Source: Diphasiastrum complanatum
Lineage: Eukaryota > Streptophyta > Lycopodiopsida > Lycopodiales > Lycopodiaceae
Reading direction: 5' to 3'
Assembly: GCA_029204225.1 (NCBI GenBank)
Contig: CM055102.1
Coordinates: 25,524,922-25,588,921 of the forward strand
Length of the DNA stretch: 64,000 nucleotides
The position numbers and the translations under genes were made by a program. The notes beneath the pieces are model-generated. The model made no database searches. It was not told where the DNA came from and was given only the letters and a program-made list of their open reading frames with translations. Within the stretch, counting starts at the first letter, position 1, and each line of letters starts with the position of its first letter. Below, in pieces: positions 14,001 through 23,775 of the stretch.

Positions 14001-17000
14001 GTAGGGCACCCCCAAAAGTCAAGATAGGGCCCCTAAACAAAATTAGACCCCTAAGGACCCACGAGTCAGTACATGACCAAAATTGGGTCCAACTGAACTT
14101 AAGACAAACTTAAGATGGCCTAAATAACTAAATACCGATGGTTACACAAATCTCGACCTTTTGGGTCAAAGTAACCTATGAATTAACTTTAGCATAGTCA
14201 TTTATTTCTAACAAGGCCTTCAAGGCGGCCTTCTTACCCATCTTGGATGACTTCGAGTTCTATTGCCAGTACGCGACAATTCACATCGGGAACCGGCCCT
14301 TGGATGCACACTTGCAAGATTTTCAGGAGGTATATTCTCGTTTTGCTACAAGAATAGATCCGGCTTTAGTCAAGTCGCATTTTATTTTGGGATTGCCCAA
14401 AGATTGTCAACTCGAAGTAAGGAGGAACCAGCCTCATACTCTCGAGGATGTTGTTCGCTATGCTAAGTTATATGATGACACTCATATAGTAGCCAAGCCT
14501 GAGCCTGCTGGCCTTCCCGAGGCAAAGGGTAAAAAGACATTCTTTTCAAAGACAGGAAAAGAAAAGGTGAAGGGTACTCCCTTGGAGCCAAGTGGATCAA
14601 AGAAACGCTCCTCCATGGACCAAGAAACCTTTGCAAAGGCCAGGAGCGACAACTTATGCTTTAATTGCATGGAACTGGGTCATGTGGCAAAGGAGTGCCC
14701 GAAGAAAAGGAAAAATGTTAAAGGGACTTCCTTTAAGTCGCCAGGTAACTCTAACAATTCAAGCATTGATTTAACCTTTGCTATTAATTCTAGTTGTGAG
14801 CGTTGTTGTTTTAATACCGCAGTTTTTGGTCCCCACGACCTAATTCGGATGAATGGGATCGTTGGAGGCCAAGCCTTAACAGTGTTATTTGACGATGGTT
14901 CCACACATAACTTTATAAACTCTAAGTTATTGCAGAAATTAAAGATGGAAACAAAGCAAAGTGACCATCGGTATGTGGTAAAGCTGGCCCCCAGGAGGAG
15001 AGAGTCAAGTTTGGAACCGGATAGTCCCGCGTCTTCCTGTACAAATTCAGGGATATAAGGATAAATTAGATTTCCATGTAATGAATTTGGATAAAGTAGA
15101 CATAATACTTGGTAAGGAGTGGTTCTATTAGAGGATTGAGTCGTTACAGAAAAACTATGTAACTCATAGTTTGTCGTTCTTGCATAATGGCTCTCTCATT
15201 GAATTGAATGGAAATGTGGATATTTCTTCTCTTTATATGCTTTCTGCTATGGAAACAATTAAATGTATGGATGTTGTTGATTCTAATTCTTATTTATGTT
15301 GGAACTTGGTTGAAGGATTTCACTTACCATGAAGAATGCAATTTACAATACTAAAATTTTCAGATGGAAATAATGTCTAATAACCTAAAACAAGCAAATT
15401 CACCAGAAGGTCAAACTTTTAGGAAACTTAGACAAGAATTTAACGATGTGTTTCCTAAACAGCTTCTAGAGGGTCTTCCCCCCTGTAGGAAAGTCGACCA
15501 TTCATTCATGGTAGTTCTCCTATATCTTTGGATCCTTATAGGATGAGTACTACAGAGGAGGATGAAGTTTATAGACAGTTGCAAAACTATCTTAAGATGG
15601 GTCATGTGAGGCCTAGTAAGTCCCCCTTGGGGGGGCACCGGTTCTTTTAGTTGATAAAAAAGACGAACGTACTCGCCTTTGTGTGGACGTTAATAAGTTA
15701 AATAAATTAACGATTAAATACCGTTACCCCTTACCTCGAAAGGATGAACTGGTTGATCCCTTTCATGAATGGATTATGGTTATCCATCAGGAACAAAATT
15801 TATGGATTCTCCAGTGTTTGGTTATAACTTCACCAAAATCAATTTGAGATCAGGGTATCATCAGATTCGAATAAAGAGTGAGGATGTTGAAAAAACTGGG
15901 ATTAGGACTAGGTATGGCCATTATGAATTTCTGGTTTTACCTTTTGGATTGACAAATGCTCCAGCGACTTTCCAGCAGATGATGAACGATCTTCTTCATC
16001 CATATTTGGGAAAGTTCGTCATAGTCTATTAAATATTTAGATGATATTCTCATCTATAGTAAGACCTTGGAGGAGCATGAGGAGAATGTCTTAAAGTTAC
16101 TTAGACAGGAAAAGCTCTTTGCCAAAGAATCCAAATGTGTCTCCTTCCAGAAGAGATTACTTTATCTCGGTCACGTTATATCGGACCATGGGTTGGAAAT
16201 TGACCCAAATAAAGTCCGAAAAGTTCGTGAATGGCCAATTCCTCAAACCATCCGAGAGGTTAAGTCCTTTTTGGGCTTTACGGGGTTTTTCATAGATTTA
16301 CCTTGGGTTATGCAATAATTGCATTGCCTTTGACAAATGTACTCAAAGGGGCTAAAAGAACTAGCCGTCACAATAAATTATGTCCTCCGGTTACTTGGAC
16401 TGAAGAGATGAATCAAAGTTTTGAAAATCTCAAATACTATGTGTCTACAGCACCTATTTTACACATAGTGCATCCTAAAAAGCCATATGTACTTGAGACA
16501 GATGCCAGTGACTATGCTATAGGTGCAGTCCTTTATCAGGATGGTAGACTGGTTGCTTTTGAAAACAAGAAGTTAGATCCTACTCAAAGGCGGTATTCCA
16601 CCTACGACAAGGAGCTTTTGCTGTGATTCATGCTTTGAAAGTGTCTTGTATGGTTCCCAATTTACCATATTAACAGACCTCAAGCGTTAAAGGATATTAA
16701 CGATGCGGTTGACCTTTTCTCAAAGACCGCCTGCTAGAATTTGCCAGTGAACTTAGAATCACGATCACTAACAATGTCATTCGACAATCCAAACAACCTG
16801 AACAACCTTCCCACGAAAAGTTGAGCAAGTTCAAAAGCTTTGACAGTTTGCTTGGTTGGATTGAATTGCGCCATTTTAGTTAACCTGTCAACTATAACCC
16901 AAATAGCATCATTTTGCTTCCACGTCCGCTCTTTATTTTTGGTTATTACAAGAAAAGAGACAAATCGTTGTTTGAATAAAACAAGGCTAGCATGGTAACT

Positions 17001-20000
17001 AGTATTGTTAGATGTGGGGTGCTGATTTCGGGTAGTTGGTATGGCATGGATTTGCCCTAACTATGTACCATAGTTCATAGACGCTCATGAGTACACATGA
17101 GGTCTAAAGGGTCATTATGGCACATATTTGCATTGATACTTTTTTACTATGGAAGAAATTGCACCCATTCTACTATTAGTGAATGATCACAATGTTTTTC
17201 TTTCACACTCTATTGTTTATTAGCATGTATGATATGATTTTTTGCCCTCATATTGATTAGTATGGCGTATGCCCAGATACAGTTGTGTTAGGGTAGAACA
17301 TATTGTTATCTTGATATAACCACAAAATCCATGGAAATACTTCCCCACTTTCTTTCGGGAATTTCCAAAGGAAGTAACAAGACGGCTGCCTTAAGTCTTT
17401 CAGCTTTATTAACCTAACATTGCCCGCACTTGCGAACATATGCCTCCCTCCACTTGACCCTTTAGATTTGGCCAATAAAAGTTCCTTTTTATTAGGTCAA
17501 GTGTCCTTTGTGAGCCAGGGTGCCCTGCACACGGGCTGTCATGACATTCATGCAGGATTTGGGCCCTAATGTCATCATTTTCTGGCACACAAACTTTTCC
17601 ATTCCGGATAAGTAGCCCATTCCTAATGGAATAATCTCTTAATATCTTGTTAGTGAGGAGAAATCCTGGAATCCTGCATTCCAAGTTCACCACTAGATCT
17701 AGAAGTACCTTCCAGGACGTCTAGCCAAATACGACCGAAGTACCTATCGGTCTTACACGAATCTCTTAAGGACAGATTCAATGTCATAATAAAATTCTTG
17801 GAGCATTTTCGACCATCTGGCTTTATGACCTAGGGTCTACGGATCATTCTGCATCGGATGGTCAGACAAAGAGGACAAACCAATCTATGGAAGACATGCT
17901 TCGAGGTCTATGAGGAAGGAGTTTGGGTATATCTTAGAATTCCAAAAGATTCTAAGATATTAAAGACTGGAAAATGTCCTAAGTTATCACCTCGTTATGC
18001 TAGGCCTTTCCGTATTGTAAGGAAACTCAATCGGAATGCCTATCAGCTAGAACTCCCTCAAGGTATCAAGGTTCATCCAATCTTTCAAATTAGTCGTTTA
18101 AAGGAACGCCTTGGTGGAAAGGATGACTTGATTTTTCAGGAGGACCTACTTCAGCTTGAGGACCTAACATCCTTTGTACCTTCGGAACCACAGGCCATTG
18201 TTGATGTACGTCAACGTGGGCTCAGAAACCGGCAGGTAATTGAGTACTTGGTTCGTTGGAAAGAAAGCTCCGAAGACGAGGACACTTGGGAAAAGGAGCA
18301 TGACCTTAGACTTAGACTGAGGTTCCCAAATTTCCTTCCTTAGAAGAGAAATCTTTTAAGGGGGAGGGAATGTTAGGGACCCAACTCCCTTGGGTCCCAA
18401 ACCCAATTGAAACCGAATGTTGACTGGGCCCGTTTACTTGCGTAATGACTCGTGGACCTGCATGATTGCCACATGTCATGTTCTAGGATGTGTGCTAGGC
18501 TTGGAGACTCCTTCCTTGGAGGTATACAAGGAGGAGAGGTCTCTCAATCCATTCATTCTATCTACCTAGGAGAAGGTGGATGGAGAGTGCTTGTGCGAGG
18601 CCAAGAGTGCTAACCTGAGGTAGGAGATGGCCGAAGGCCATGGCAATGGTATGGGACGATGTCAGGGTTGGACATCGGATCTTGCTTGTAACAGGTCACG
18701 GGCCAGGGCACAGAGGGTGGACCCGGTTTAGGTCCTACGGCGGGGTGGATCGTGAGCGTTCGGTTTCTATGATGACCGGCACCTGGCGGTTTAGGGTTTC
18801 AAGATTGTAACACCTTGCCATTGGCCTTTGAACTTCTTGAATTTGCGCTTACCCCAAGGCATTTGGCCCCCTTGGGCTTGACCACTCGAGGTTCCCGCAG
18901 CAAGTTCATGGGACTTCTTCCCATCTTTGTAATAAATAGCCATTTGAATAGCATTCTGAACAGTGTGTGTTTGCTCCTTTCGCACAAAAGGCCACAAATT
19001 CTCCCTAAGTCCTTCGATGAAATCAGAGATTCTCAGCAACGCCTCTCTATATCAATCAGCATATTCTTGAACCGACCAATTGCCTTGCTTGAAGCATGTC
19101 CACTGTTGCATGGCTTGATTCTTTTCATCAAGAGGCACCCAATTTTGCACAAACATCTGTCGAAATGCCTCCAAAGAATTCGGTACAAGGCCATCTTTCC
19201 CAACGTTTCTCCACCATCGTTGTGCCGATTCCTGTAACCGATAGGTAGCTTCAGCAATCATCTCTGTCTGATCGGTAATTCCACACATTCCAAAGGCCTT
19301 TTCCCATTTCTGCAGCCAGTTTTCCACTACATCTGTGGTTCTTACCGCTACTGGTAACTGAACCTGTAAACTTTGGAGGTTTCAAGTCCTTAATGGACGT
19401 CAACTTGTGCTTCCTGCCAGGATCTGCATATCTTTCAGTTGAACCAGGCTCACCACCCAAATTCCCTATAGCACTTACTCTTTCAGGTGCATGGCCAGGC
19501 TTCAATTGTTCTAGGATTTGCTTTAACATCATCAGCTCCATGCCATCAACTTTGGCAAAAAGTGCATTGATCTTCTAAGAATCATGCGTAGTATCACCAG
19601 AAGATGCCATAGCAAAAACTAGCCAGGAAACACAAAGCAACTTGCAAAATTATGCCAAAAACCAGCAACTAAAGCACTTGAAACAAAGCACAAGCCTTTT
19701 TTCACCGCAAACAAGCTACACAAAGAGACTACCCTAAATTCCTAAAAGAATTGGATAGAATAGCCCACAAACTACTTTCCTTGAAAAACCAGCAAACAAG
19801 GGTTTGAAACTGACAATCTGTAAAAACCATACGAAAACTCGGAATAGGAATCTGATAGGCTCTACCCCACCAACGACCTTCCACTAGAAGACTATAGCAA
19901 CTGTCAGATTCGAAAAAATTTGAGAATTCAAAAGTTACCAACACTTTGACAAATCTAAGACAGGCTGATTTTTACAAAAGCAAAGAGAAAAAACAAGCTA

Positions 20001-23000
20001 GACAACAGTAGATGCTCAAAGGCTGCCCAAGGACCAGCAATCCACCATAGGGCTGCAATCTGTAAGCTTCAGGGCTCTCAAAATGCTCAAAGACACTCCT
20101 GTAGAAGGGCGCTGGCTCACCTAGCATCCAATAAACCCTAACTGAATACGAAAGTGATGCCAAACCCCACACAATCCTGGAAAGGAACTGCTTTCGTACC
20201 AAATATCACAAAGCAATGTGAATTCAACTCAAAGCACACCAAAGTAGTCTCTTCAAAGTACATGGCAAGCTATCAACATAAACACATAAGAGCATTGTTG
20301 CTAAGTCTCCTCCCAGCACCTACTGCATAGATTATGATGAGGAATGCCTCTCTCTAGGCTCACTTATACATAATCCTCAAGCACCCACTTAACCATGACC
20401 CTTTCCTAACGTCGACACATGGCAAGCCCCATGCACAATCGACACTTGCCACTTGGCAGTACCCGGACATTGGCTTAGGAGGACCGTCCGACCCGTGCCA
20501 CTCATGCGCTGAATCAAGTGACCCAATGAGCATATGACACGTGTCCCATTGACCGGTCAAGTCTCCTACTTTTTAGGAGGTCAGTCCAGCAGCCTCTAAA
20601 TTAACACCCAGTACCCTATACCAAACATAAGCAGGACAACAAGTTACCAGAAACCTGCTATTTACATTTTTTACAAAACACCACAGGCCGGTGTGAGCCA
20701 TTTTAATATTTACAATTTACAAGTCCGACATGTTCACACTAAGGCAAGAATATAAGTACATAACATTGCATGTCTTCATAATCTTTGCCAAAACCATTGT
20801 ATGAACCTATTCTCCATTCCATTCCTCTTGCATGTCACTCTAGAGTTATGAGTTCTTTACTCTTGCATGTATGCATAGCCAATGACTATGTGTCAATTTT
20901 CCATTATTCTGATAGTAGAGATCTATGATTTGCATTTTGAATCAAAAAAAGGTTCTCATTTCTTTCCAATTACAATTTGTGTTCATCTCAAAGATTACCA
21001 AACCTCGAAAAATATTTGAAAACATAGATATATGGTCTTGCGTAATAAAGATTTTCCTTCAAGGTGGGGTCCCATCTTGCCCCCTCATCACTTCTTCATG
21101 TGGATGCTTGATGTGAATGATTTGGTAAAATATTTTCATTATCTATTTAATGACAAGCCCTTTGGAATTTAATTGATGTTGGTAAAGATTTGAGAGAAAT
21201 TCAAGGATAGTTTTTCATGCAAGTCAAGTTTACGCCTTGTGGGTGACCTCTACCTTGCTAGGCCCAGACCTTTGTGGCTGAGGATCCCGATCATGCCCAT
21301 ATTGGCTCCAAATGTGGAGGTTTCCTCAAGAAGTGAAATTCTCACACTTCAGGGCCTCAAATTTCAAATGTGACTATGTAGACATGTAAATACTCTGCCA
21401 GTAACCTAAATGTAAACTAACCTATTGCTAGACTTCATAAAAAAAGTAGACAAACGAAAATGTTAAACCCCACCTTAACAAACCTGATACTAAAAACTAA
21501 AAAAATTTCGCTGAAATCTAAAAACTATAATTATAAAAATGCAGGCCACTAGTGGAATATTTGGGAAAAACTTAAACATACAAAAAGCTCCTTCAAAATA
21601 AACCCCTAACAGAAAATTTTCCTTCATAGTTGCATTCACTGTAGAATAGCAACACTACAATGACAAAAAAAATGCTATACCACACACACCCAAGTACCTT
21701 AATTACCAATACATCAAAATTTGGTATCCTAACAGATACGTGAAACACCAACAACAATATGAAACATTACTATAAAAAAATGTAAACGGGAAGAATATCA
21801 CATACTTTCTCAAGGTGCTTGACTGCTTCTGCATAGCATTCTCTTTGCAAAAGAGCAAGCCCCAACATATAATGAGCCTGTCAGTCCATCACCATCAAAG
21901 TCCTTCCTATCTGAAATGGTCTCAAGAAAAATCTAGACAGTACACTAGACCACATCAGCTATTTCTCTGTGATATTTGATTAATTGCTCAGAATTGCAAC
22001 CTTAAGCAGTGAGAATTGGGCAAGTGAAAAGGAGCTGTGCTTTTGTGTGAAAAGAAAACATGGTTCAAGCCTGCTACTCCCATTATCCTTTGGCCTACCA
22101 AAAGAAACAACTAAATGCCTGTAATGTCTGTCATGAGCTACCATTACCTTCACTGCGTGCTTATCAAGTTCTAATGCTTTTCTGCAGTCAGACTCCATCC
22201 GTTCCCATTCACTGGATATCCAAACCAGACCACAGTTCAGAATGCTGCCAAATTCAACATATGAAATATGTTTAACTCCAGATACCAGCACTCGAATAAC
22301 AAATTATTTCGTATTTACTTTCTCTTTCGGTGGCACAGTGCCCTGTTGGTCCAATATACGGGCACATCTGAGCACAAAGTAATTGCCTGCATACAACAAT
22401 CACACCTGTTAATTTGGCAAAATCTGTAGATCCTCCCCACTTTTTATTTTAGTATACCTGTGATTAAGTCAGTCCACTACTACAATGTTTAAATTGCAAG
22501 TGTCAGCTTCATCTATCTCACAACATCTCCAAAATGTTACATCATACTTATCATCCCATAGCCGCATCTTTTAAATGGACGATTGAGTTTTAAGCATGAC
22601 ACCATTGAATTTCTCATAATGTGCTGTGTTTGCATCACCAAACATTGCCCATGATTGCATTTGTCACGAGGTTGGCATCCAATAACGTCCCTTCAAGCAC
22701 ATCTATCCCCAATAGAAAGAGATTCAATACGCCCGGTCAATCTCCCCACGGGAAGAAATTTAATACAATAATGGCCTTGTACTCAGCTTTGAGCATGCTC
22801 ATAAGGAGGCAATCTTACTTGCGCCCTTTAACTGCTGATGTGATCAGGTCTCATGCAACTCACGCTAGACAGAAACCTCGATTGCGAACATTCACGTTAC
22901 ACTTCACAAAGCCACATTCTTTAACCTAAAAATGTGCATTTCATACACTGCAGGCAATTTATGATATTATAAATGGAAGAGAGAGAGAGAGACACACACA

Positions 23001-23120
23001 CACACACACCTCAGTGTAAGCATCAATCGCAGCACCAAAACGTTCCTTTTTAAAGTACAAATTACCCTGATCCTTTAGCAGCTCAGCCTGCTTGGACGCG
23101 CTTGATATTCTGCTTGCCAT
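5685..23120 (-). CDS. CHIP: CHIP-type E3 ubiquitin ligase (TPR + U-box), 3' end outside window
   Basis: Plant homologue of CHIP/STUB1, the cytosolic co-chaperone ligase that binds Hsp70/Hsp90 through TPRs and ubiquitinates clients through a U-box. Coding exons on the minus strand: 23010-23120, 22319-22386, 22148-22211, 21806-21877, 6506-6634, 6026-6388 and 5685-5795. They total 918 bp (306 codons), with GT/AG borders and matching phases throughout. Start: ATG at 23118-23120, followed by the TPR-1 text [20 protein letters not shown]. TPRs span residues ~10-105 ([30 protein letters not shown]). Then come [12 protein letters not shown] and a charged linker, longer than I recall for angiosperm CHIP. 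The U-box starts at residue 270 ([27 protein letters not shown]). The final U-box exon (VGKFDP-type) was not found in 1-5684. Intron 4 is about 15.2 kb and full of nested retrotransposons. Confidence 0.92.
6635..7953. other. Start of giant CHIP intron, unassigned
   Basis: AT-rich intronic DNA. No coding similarity or TE domain is recognised between the exon at 6506-6634 and the LINE scrap near 7954. Confidence 0.5.
7954..8190 (-). pseudogene. Possible LINE C-terminal zinc-knuckle fragment
   Basis: A 78-codon minus-strand frame begins [19 protein letters not shown]. This resembles the zf-RVT region at the C-terminus of plant non-LTR reverse transcriptases (C-x-x-C ... ETxEHxxxxC). One of the usual cysteines is missing and there is no RT next to it. 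It could be a chance match. Confidence 0.35.
8191..9691 (-). mobile_element. LTR remnant with tRNA-Met primer site
   Basis: At 8532-8541 the minus strand reads TGGTATCAAAGC-type, a primer-binding site complementary to the plant initiator tRNA-Met. Directly to its right, 8542-9308 reads as an LTR on the minus strand, starting TGTTAACAG and ending CTTCCAACA. A second copy of the primer-like motif lies just to the left. No partner LTR or target duplication was found and there is no coding sequence, so this is an old 5' end. 8191-8531 and 9309-9691 show nothing recognisable. Confidence 0.45.
9692..10247 (-). repeat. 3' LTR of gypsy A
   Basis: Aligns along its length with 20204-20765, including the shared blocks CGTCGACACATGGCAAGC and GGCCGGTGTGAGCC, with small indels. 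On the minus strand it starts TATTATGTAC and is preceded by a purine tract (complement of 10248-10259), the expected polypurine primer. Confidence 0.85.
10260..10840 (-). pseudogene. Ty3/gypsy integrase C-terminus with chromodomain-like tail
   Basis: Minus-strand reading shows the end of a chromovirus-like polyprotein: [15 protein letters not shown], then [50 protein letters not shown] and the tail [18 protein letters not shown], where integrase normally passes into a chromodomain. A frame change occurs near 10690. The integrase catalytic core of element A is not present next to it. The sequence changes abruptly at about 10840 into plus-strand gag of gypsy B. Confidence 0.85.
10905..11371 (-). 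repeat. 3' LTR of copia element
   Basis: 467 bp, starting TGTTAGAAAT on the minus strand directly after the purine tract (complement of 11372-11380). It differs from its partner mainly in the length of a GA microsatellite (about 10997-11027 here, much shorter at 13853-13865). Confidence 0.93.
11380..13380 (-). pseudogene. Ty1/copia pol: integrase, RT and RNase H remnant
   Basis: Reading down the minus strand: the integrase second half at 13380-12877 ([54 protein letters not shown]); a spacer; RT from about 12460 ([33 protein letters not shown]) to 11506 with the catalytic YVDDII block intact near 11860; and the RNase H end at 11400-11510 ([19 protein letters not shown]). Frameshifts occur near 12240 and stops near 12010. 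Most of RNase H is deleted after LMSQFMHAG, and the N-terminal part of integrase is absent. This is an inactive copy of an otherwise recognisable family. Confidence 0.92.
13395..13758 (-). repeat. Copia leader with GGGCGCC repeats and primer site
   Basis: A palindromic GGGCGCC core recurs within TTTTGGGCGCCCTCC-like units about 85-95 bp apart (near 13421, 13500, 13594 with one change, and 13708), each followed by CAAAC/CTGAAAA-like sequence. The same core occurs in both LTRs. At 13746-13758 the minus strand reads TGGTATTAGAGCT, a tRNA-iMet primer-binding site directly beside the 5' LTR. Confidence 0.75.
13759..14213 (-). repeat. 5' LTR of copia element
   Basis: 455 bp, partner of 10905-11371. 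It starts TGTTAGAAAT at 14213 on the minus strand and ends CTTTCCTACA next to the primer site. Confidence 0.93.
14214..15340 (+). pseudogene. Ty3/gypsy B gag and protease
   Basis: From 14243 a 271-codon frame covers the Gag core ([36 protein letters not shown]), a basic linker, one CCHC knuckle [14 protein letters not shown] (near 14660-14700), and the protease start [15 protein letters not shown] (near 14890). The usual DSG/DTG site is DDG there. The frame breaks near 15000-15050, and the protease tail continues as [13 protein letters not shown] before a stop. The N-terminal gag piece lies left of the copia insertion at 10841-10899. The fossil at 33085-33480 is a close relative. Confidence 0.9.
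15364..16734 (+). pseudogene. Ty3/gypsy B reverse transcriptase and RNase H
   Basis: Successive blocks of gypsy RT in several frames: [63 protein letters not shown] (motif A region, with the usual catalytic Asp of the KIDL block replaced by Asn), [19 protein letters not shown], the catalytic YLDDILIYS block at about 16030-16060 just after a frame change, then [16 protein letters not shown] and EVKSFLGF. RNase H follows with [19 protein letters not shown] and [12 protein letters not shown] deletion removes sequence after SFLGFTGF. The reading ends near 16720, where minus-strand integrase begins. Confidence 0.92.
16735..17700 (-). pseudogene. Gypsy integrase zinc-binding domain and core, inverted
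   Basis: Minus-strand reading from 17693 gives the H-H-C-C zinc-binding part ([38 protein letters not shown]), then [18 protein letters not shown]. After a 371-bp insertion it resumes with [39 protein letters not shown], the catalytic core with its second Asp. It stops at the point in the integrase where the plus-strand piece at 17826 resumes, so the two are complementary halves. An internal inversion in gypsy B explains this. A piece of gypsy A cannot be excluded. Confidence 0.85.
16947..17317. mobile_element. Short insertion within integrase core
   Basis: Removing about 371 bp here rejoins the integrase reading FVVI to [15 protein letters not shown] in frame, so this is a discrete insertion with a very short or no target duplication. 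Its interior has no ORF. It contains a 25-bp exact match (17038-17062) to the 5' region of the Penelope-like copy near 41692-41716. Confidence 0.6.
17826..18343 (+). pseudogene. Gypsy B integrase C-terminus and chromodomain
   Basis: The plus strand resumes integrase at the end of the core ([19 protein letters not shown], matching the YHPQTDGQTERVNQ block). It then reads [50 protein letters not shown] and the chromodomain-like end [29 protein letters not shown]. It terminates at 18343, 27 bp before the 3' LTR and its purine tract. The piece between the core and YEEGVW is shortened. Confidence 0.9.
18371..18812 (+). repeat. 3' LTR of gypsy B
   Basis: 442 bp from TGTTAGGGAC to GATTGTAACA, preceded by the polypurine tract AAGGGGGAGGGAA (18358-18370). 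The next base on the right is gag of gypsy A. No 5' partner is present in the window. Confidence 0.88.
18813..19610 (-). pseudogene. Ty3/gypsy A gag
   Basis: The minus-strand Gag starts with ATG at 19608-19610 (an early in-frame stop follows). It continues through [20 protein letters not shown], the capsid block [53 protein letters not shown], and ends [13 protein letters not shown] where gypsy B was inserted. There is one frame change near 19320 and another near 19040. No zinc knuckle is seen, so the C-terminus was lost or lies on the far side of the insertion. Confidence 0.88.
20188..20203 (-). other. Primer-binding site of gypsy A
   Basis: Minus strand reads TTTGGTACGAAAGCAG right beside the 5' LTR. 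It is a slightly decayed form of the TTTGGTATCAAAGC site of the related element at 60157, complementary to initiator tRNA-Met. Confidence 0.7.
20204..20765 (-). repeat. 5' LTR of gypsy A
   Basis: 562 bp, starting TGTTATGTAC on the minus strand and ending next to the primer site. Pairs with 9692-10247. Its reverse complement shares long blocks with the LTR at 59453-60156, so the three belong to one family. Confidence 0.87.
20766..21805. other. Intronic DNA right of gypsy A
   Basis: AT-rich with no recognisable TE or gene. This is the CHIP intron 4 sequence between gypsy A and the exon at 21806-21877. Confidence 0.5.
22979..23009. repeat. (GA)n(CA)n microsatellite at CHIP exon 1 donor
   Basis: A GA run passes into a CA run that touches the exon boundary. 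On the gene strand the exon ends GAG and the intron starts GTGTGTGTGT, so the donor site is the first GT of the microsatellite. Confidence 0.85.
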
Positions 23121-23775
23121 GTTTTTAGTTTCTTTACAGTCTCCAGTATGTGTCTTCAATTGGTGAATAGATTGGCGAAGTTTAAATCATCGTCAAGAAC
23201 ATATACAGATCATTTAAGATCAGCCTTTGAACACAAATCTGTCCGCTTTGAGAGCGTTTAAAAACATGTCTCATCCAATGCTATTCAATACCTATGTAGC
23301 ACTTAATTGCACTGTTTTATGGTAGACCCAAGCGAGATGCCTTCAACAAAAAAGAACGTAATACTACATTACTACTCTTCGAAACTCCAAACAGTGCATT
23401 TTCAAGAGCTCCTTCCGCCACATCCCTAAATGCAATAACCCTAAACAACATTCACACGTCTCCTTCCAGCATCATGTTTTCCCAATTTATTCTTCCAGAA
23501 GCCTCGGACAGTGTAGCGCAGAAGGCGAACAGCAGACGTCGGCAGAATTCTTTCATTGCCATGGCTCCACCGGCTGGAAAGTTCTTCTATCTTCATATAC
23601 ACACATATAGCTGATGTTTGCTGTTTCGGCCGCCCTTCAAAACCCAATAATAAGTGCACACAATTTGGCCCCGAGCCAATTTCGTGACCAAACTCATCGA
23701 TGAGTCGGTTTAAACCTTATCTTGGCCAAAAGTTCGTGTATCCTAAAAGATGTCATCGATGGCCTTTTTAGTATT
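23121..23775. other. CHIP upstream region
   Basis: Presumed 5' untranslated and promoter DNA of CHIP. Several ATGs occur upstream, including an in-frame one, but no convincing TATA box could be placed. Confidence 0.4.

Larger units (their letters stand above)
10905..14213 (-). mobile_element. Ty1/copia element, internally deleted, target duplication AGGCC
   Basis: Nearly identical LTRs at 10905-11371 and 13759-14213 run TG...CA. The element is flanked by a perfect 5-bp duplication AGGCC (10900-10904 and 14214-14218), and removing it rejoins gag of gypsy B in frame. On the minus strand the order is 5' LTR, primer site, a repeat-bearing leader, integrase, RT and a 3' fragment of RNase H, polypurine tract, 3' LTR. 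Gag, protease and the first part of integrase are missing and the RT has frameshifts, so the copy could only have moved with help. The LTR similarity indicates a recent insertion. Confidence 0.95.
10841..18812 (+). mobile_element. Ty3/gypsy element B (plus), 5' truncated, with inverted integrase segment
   Basis: Plus-strand gag starts abruptly at 10841 ([18 protein letters not shown]). It is split by the copia insertion at AGGCC and resumes at 14219 as FKAAFLP. Protease, RT, RNase H, an integrase tail and a 3' LTR (18371-18812) follow. No 5' LTR is seen, so the left end is lost. The integrase zinc-binding domain and core lie on the minus strand at 16735-17700, between plus-strand RNase H and the plus-strand rest of integrase. 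That fits an internal inversion. The element sits within gag of gypsy A. Confidence 0.8.
9692..20765 (-). mobile_element. Ty3/gypsy element A (minus), host of nested insertions
   Basis: Related repeats of about 560 bp lie at 9692-10247 and 20204-20765 in the same orientation and bound minus-strand gag (18813-19610) and an integrase C-terminus with chromodomain-like tail (10260-10840). A primer-binding site sits beside the right LTR and a purine tract beside the left one. Protease, RT and RNase H of this element are missing. That space holds gypsy B (10841-18812), which itself contains a copia element. The outer ends show no matching target duplication, and the left LTR lacks ~17 bp present in the right one, so that end may be truncated or recombined. 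Confidence 0.8.
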
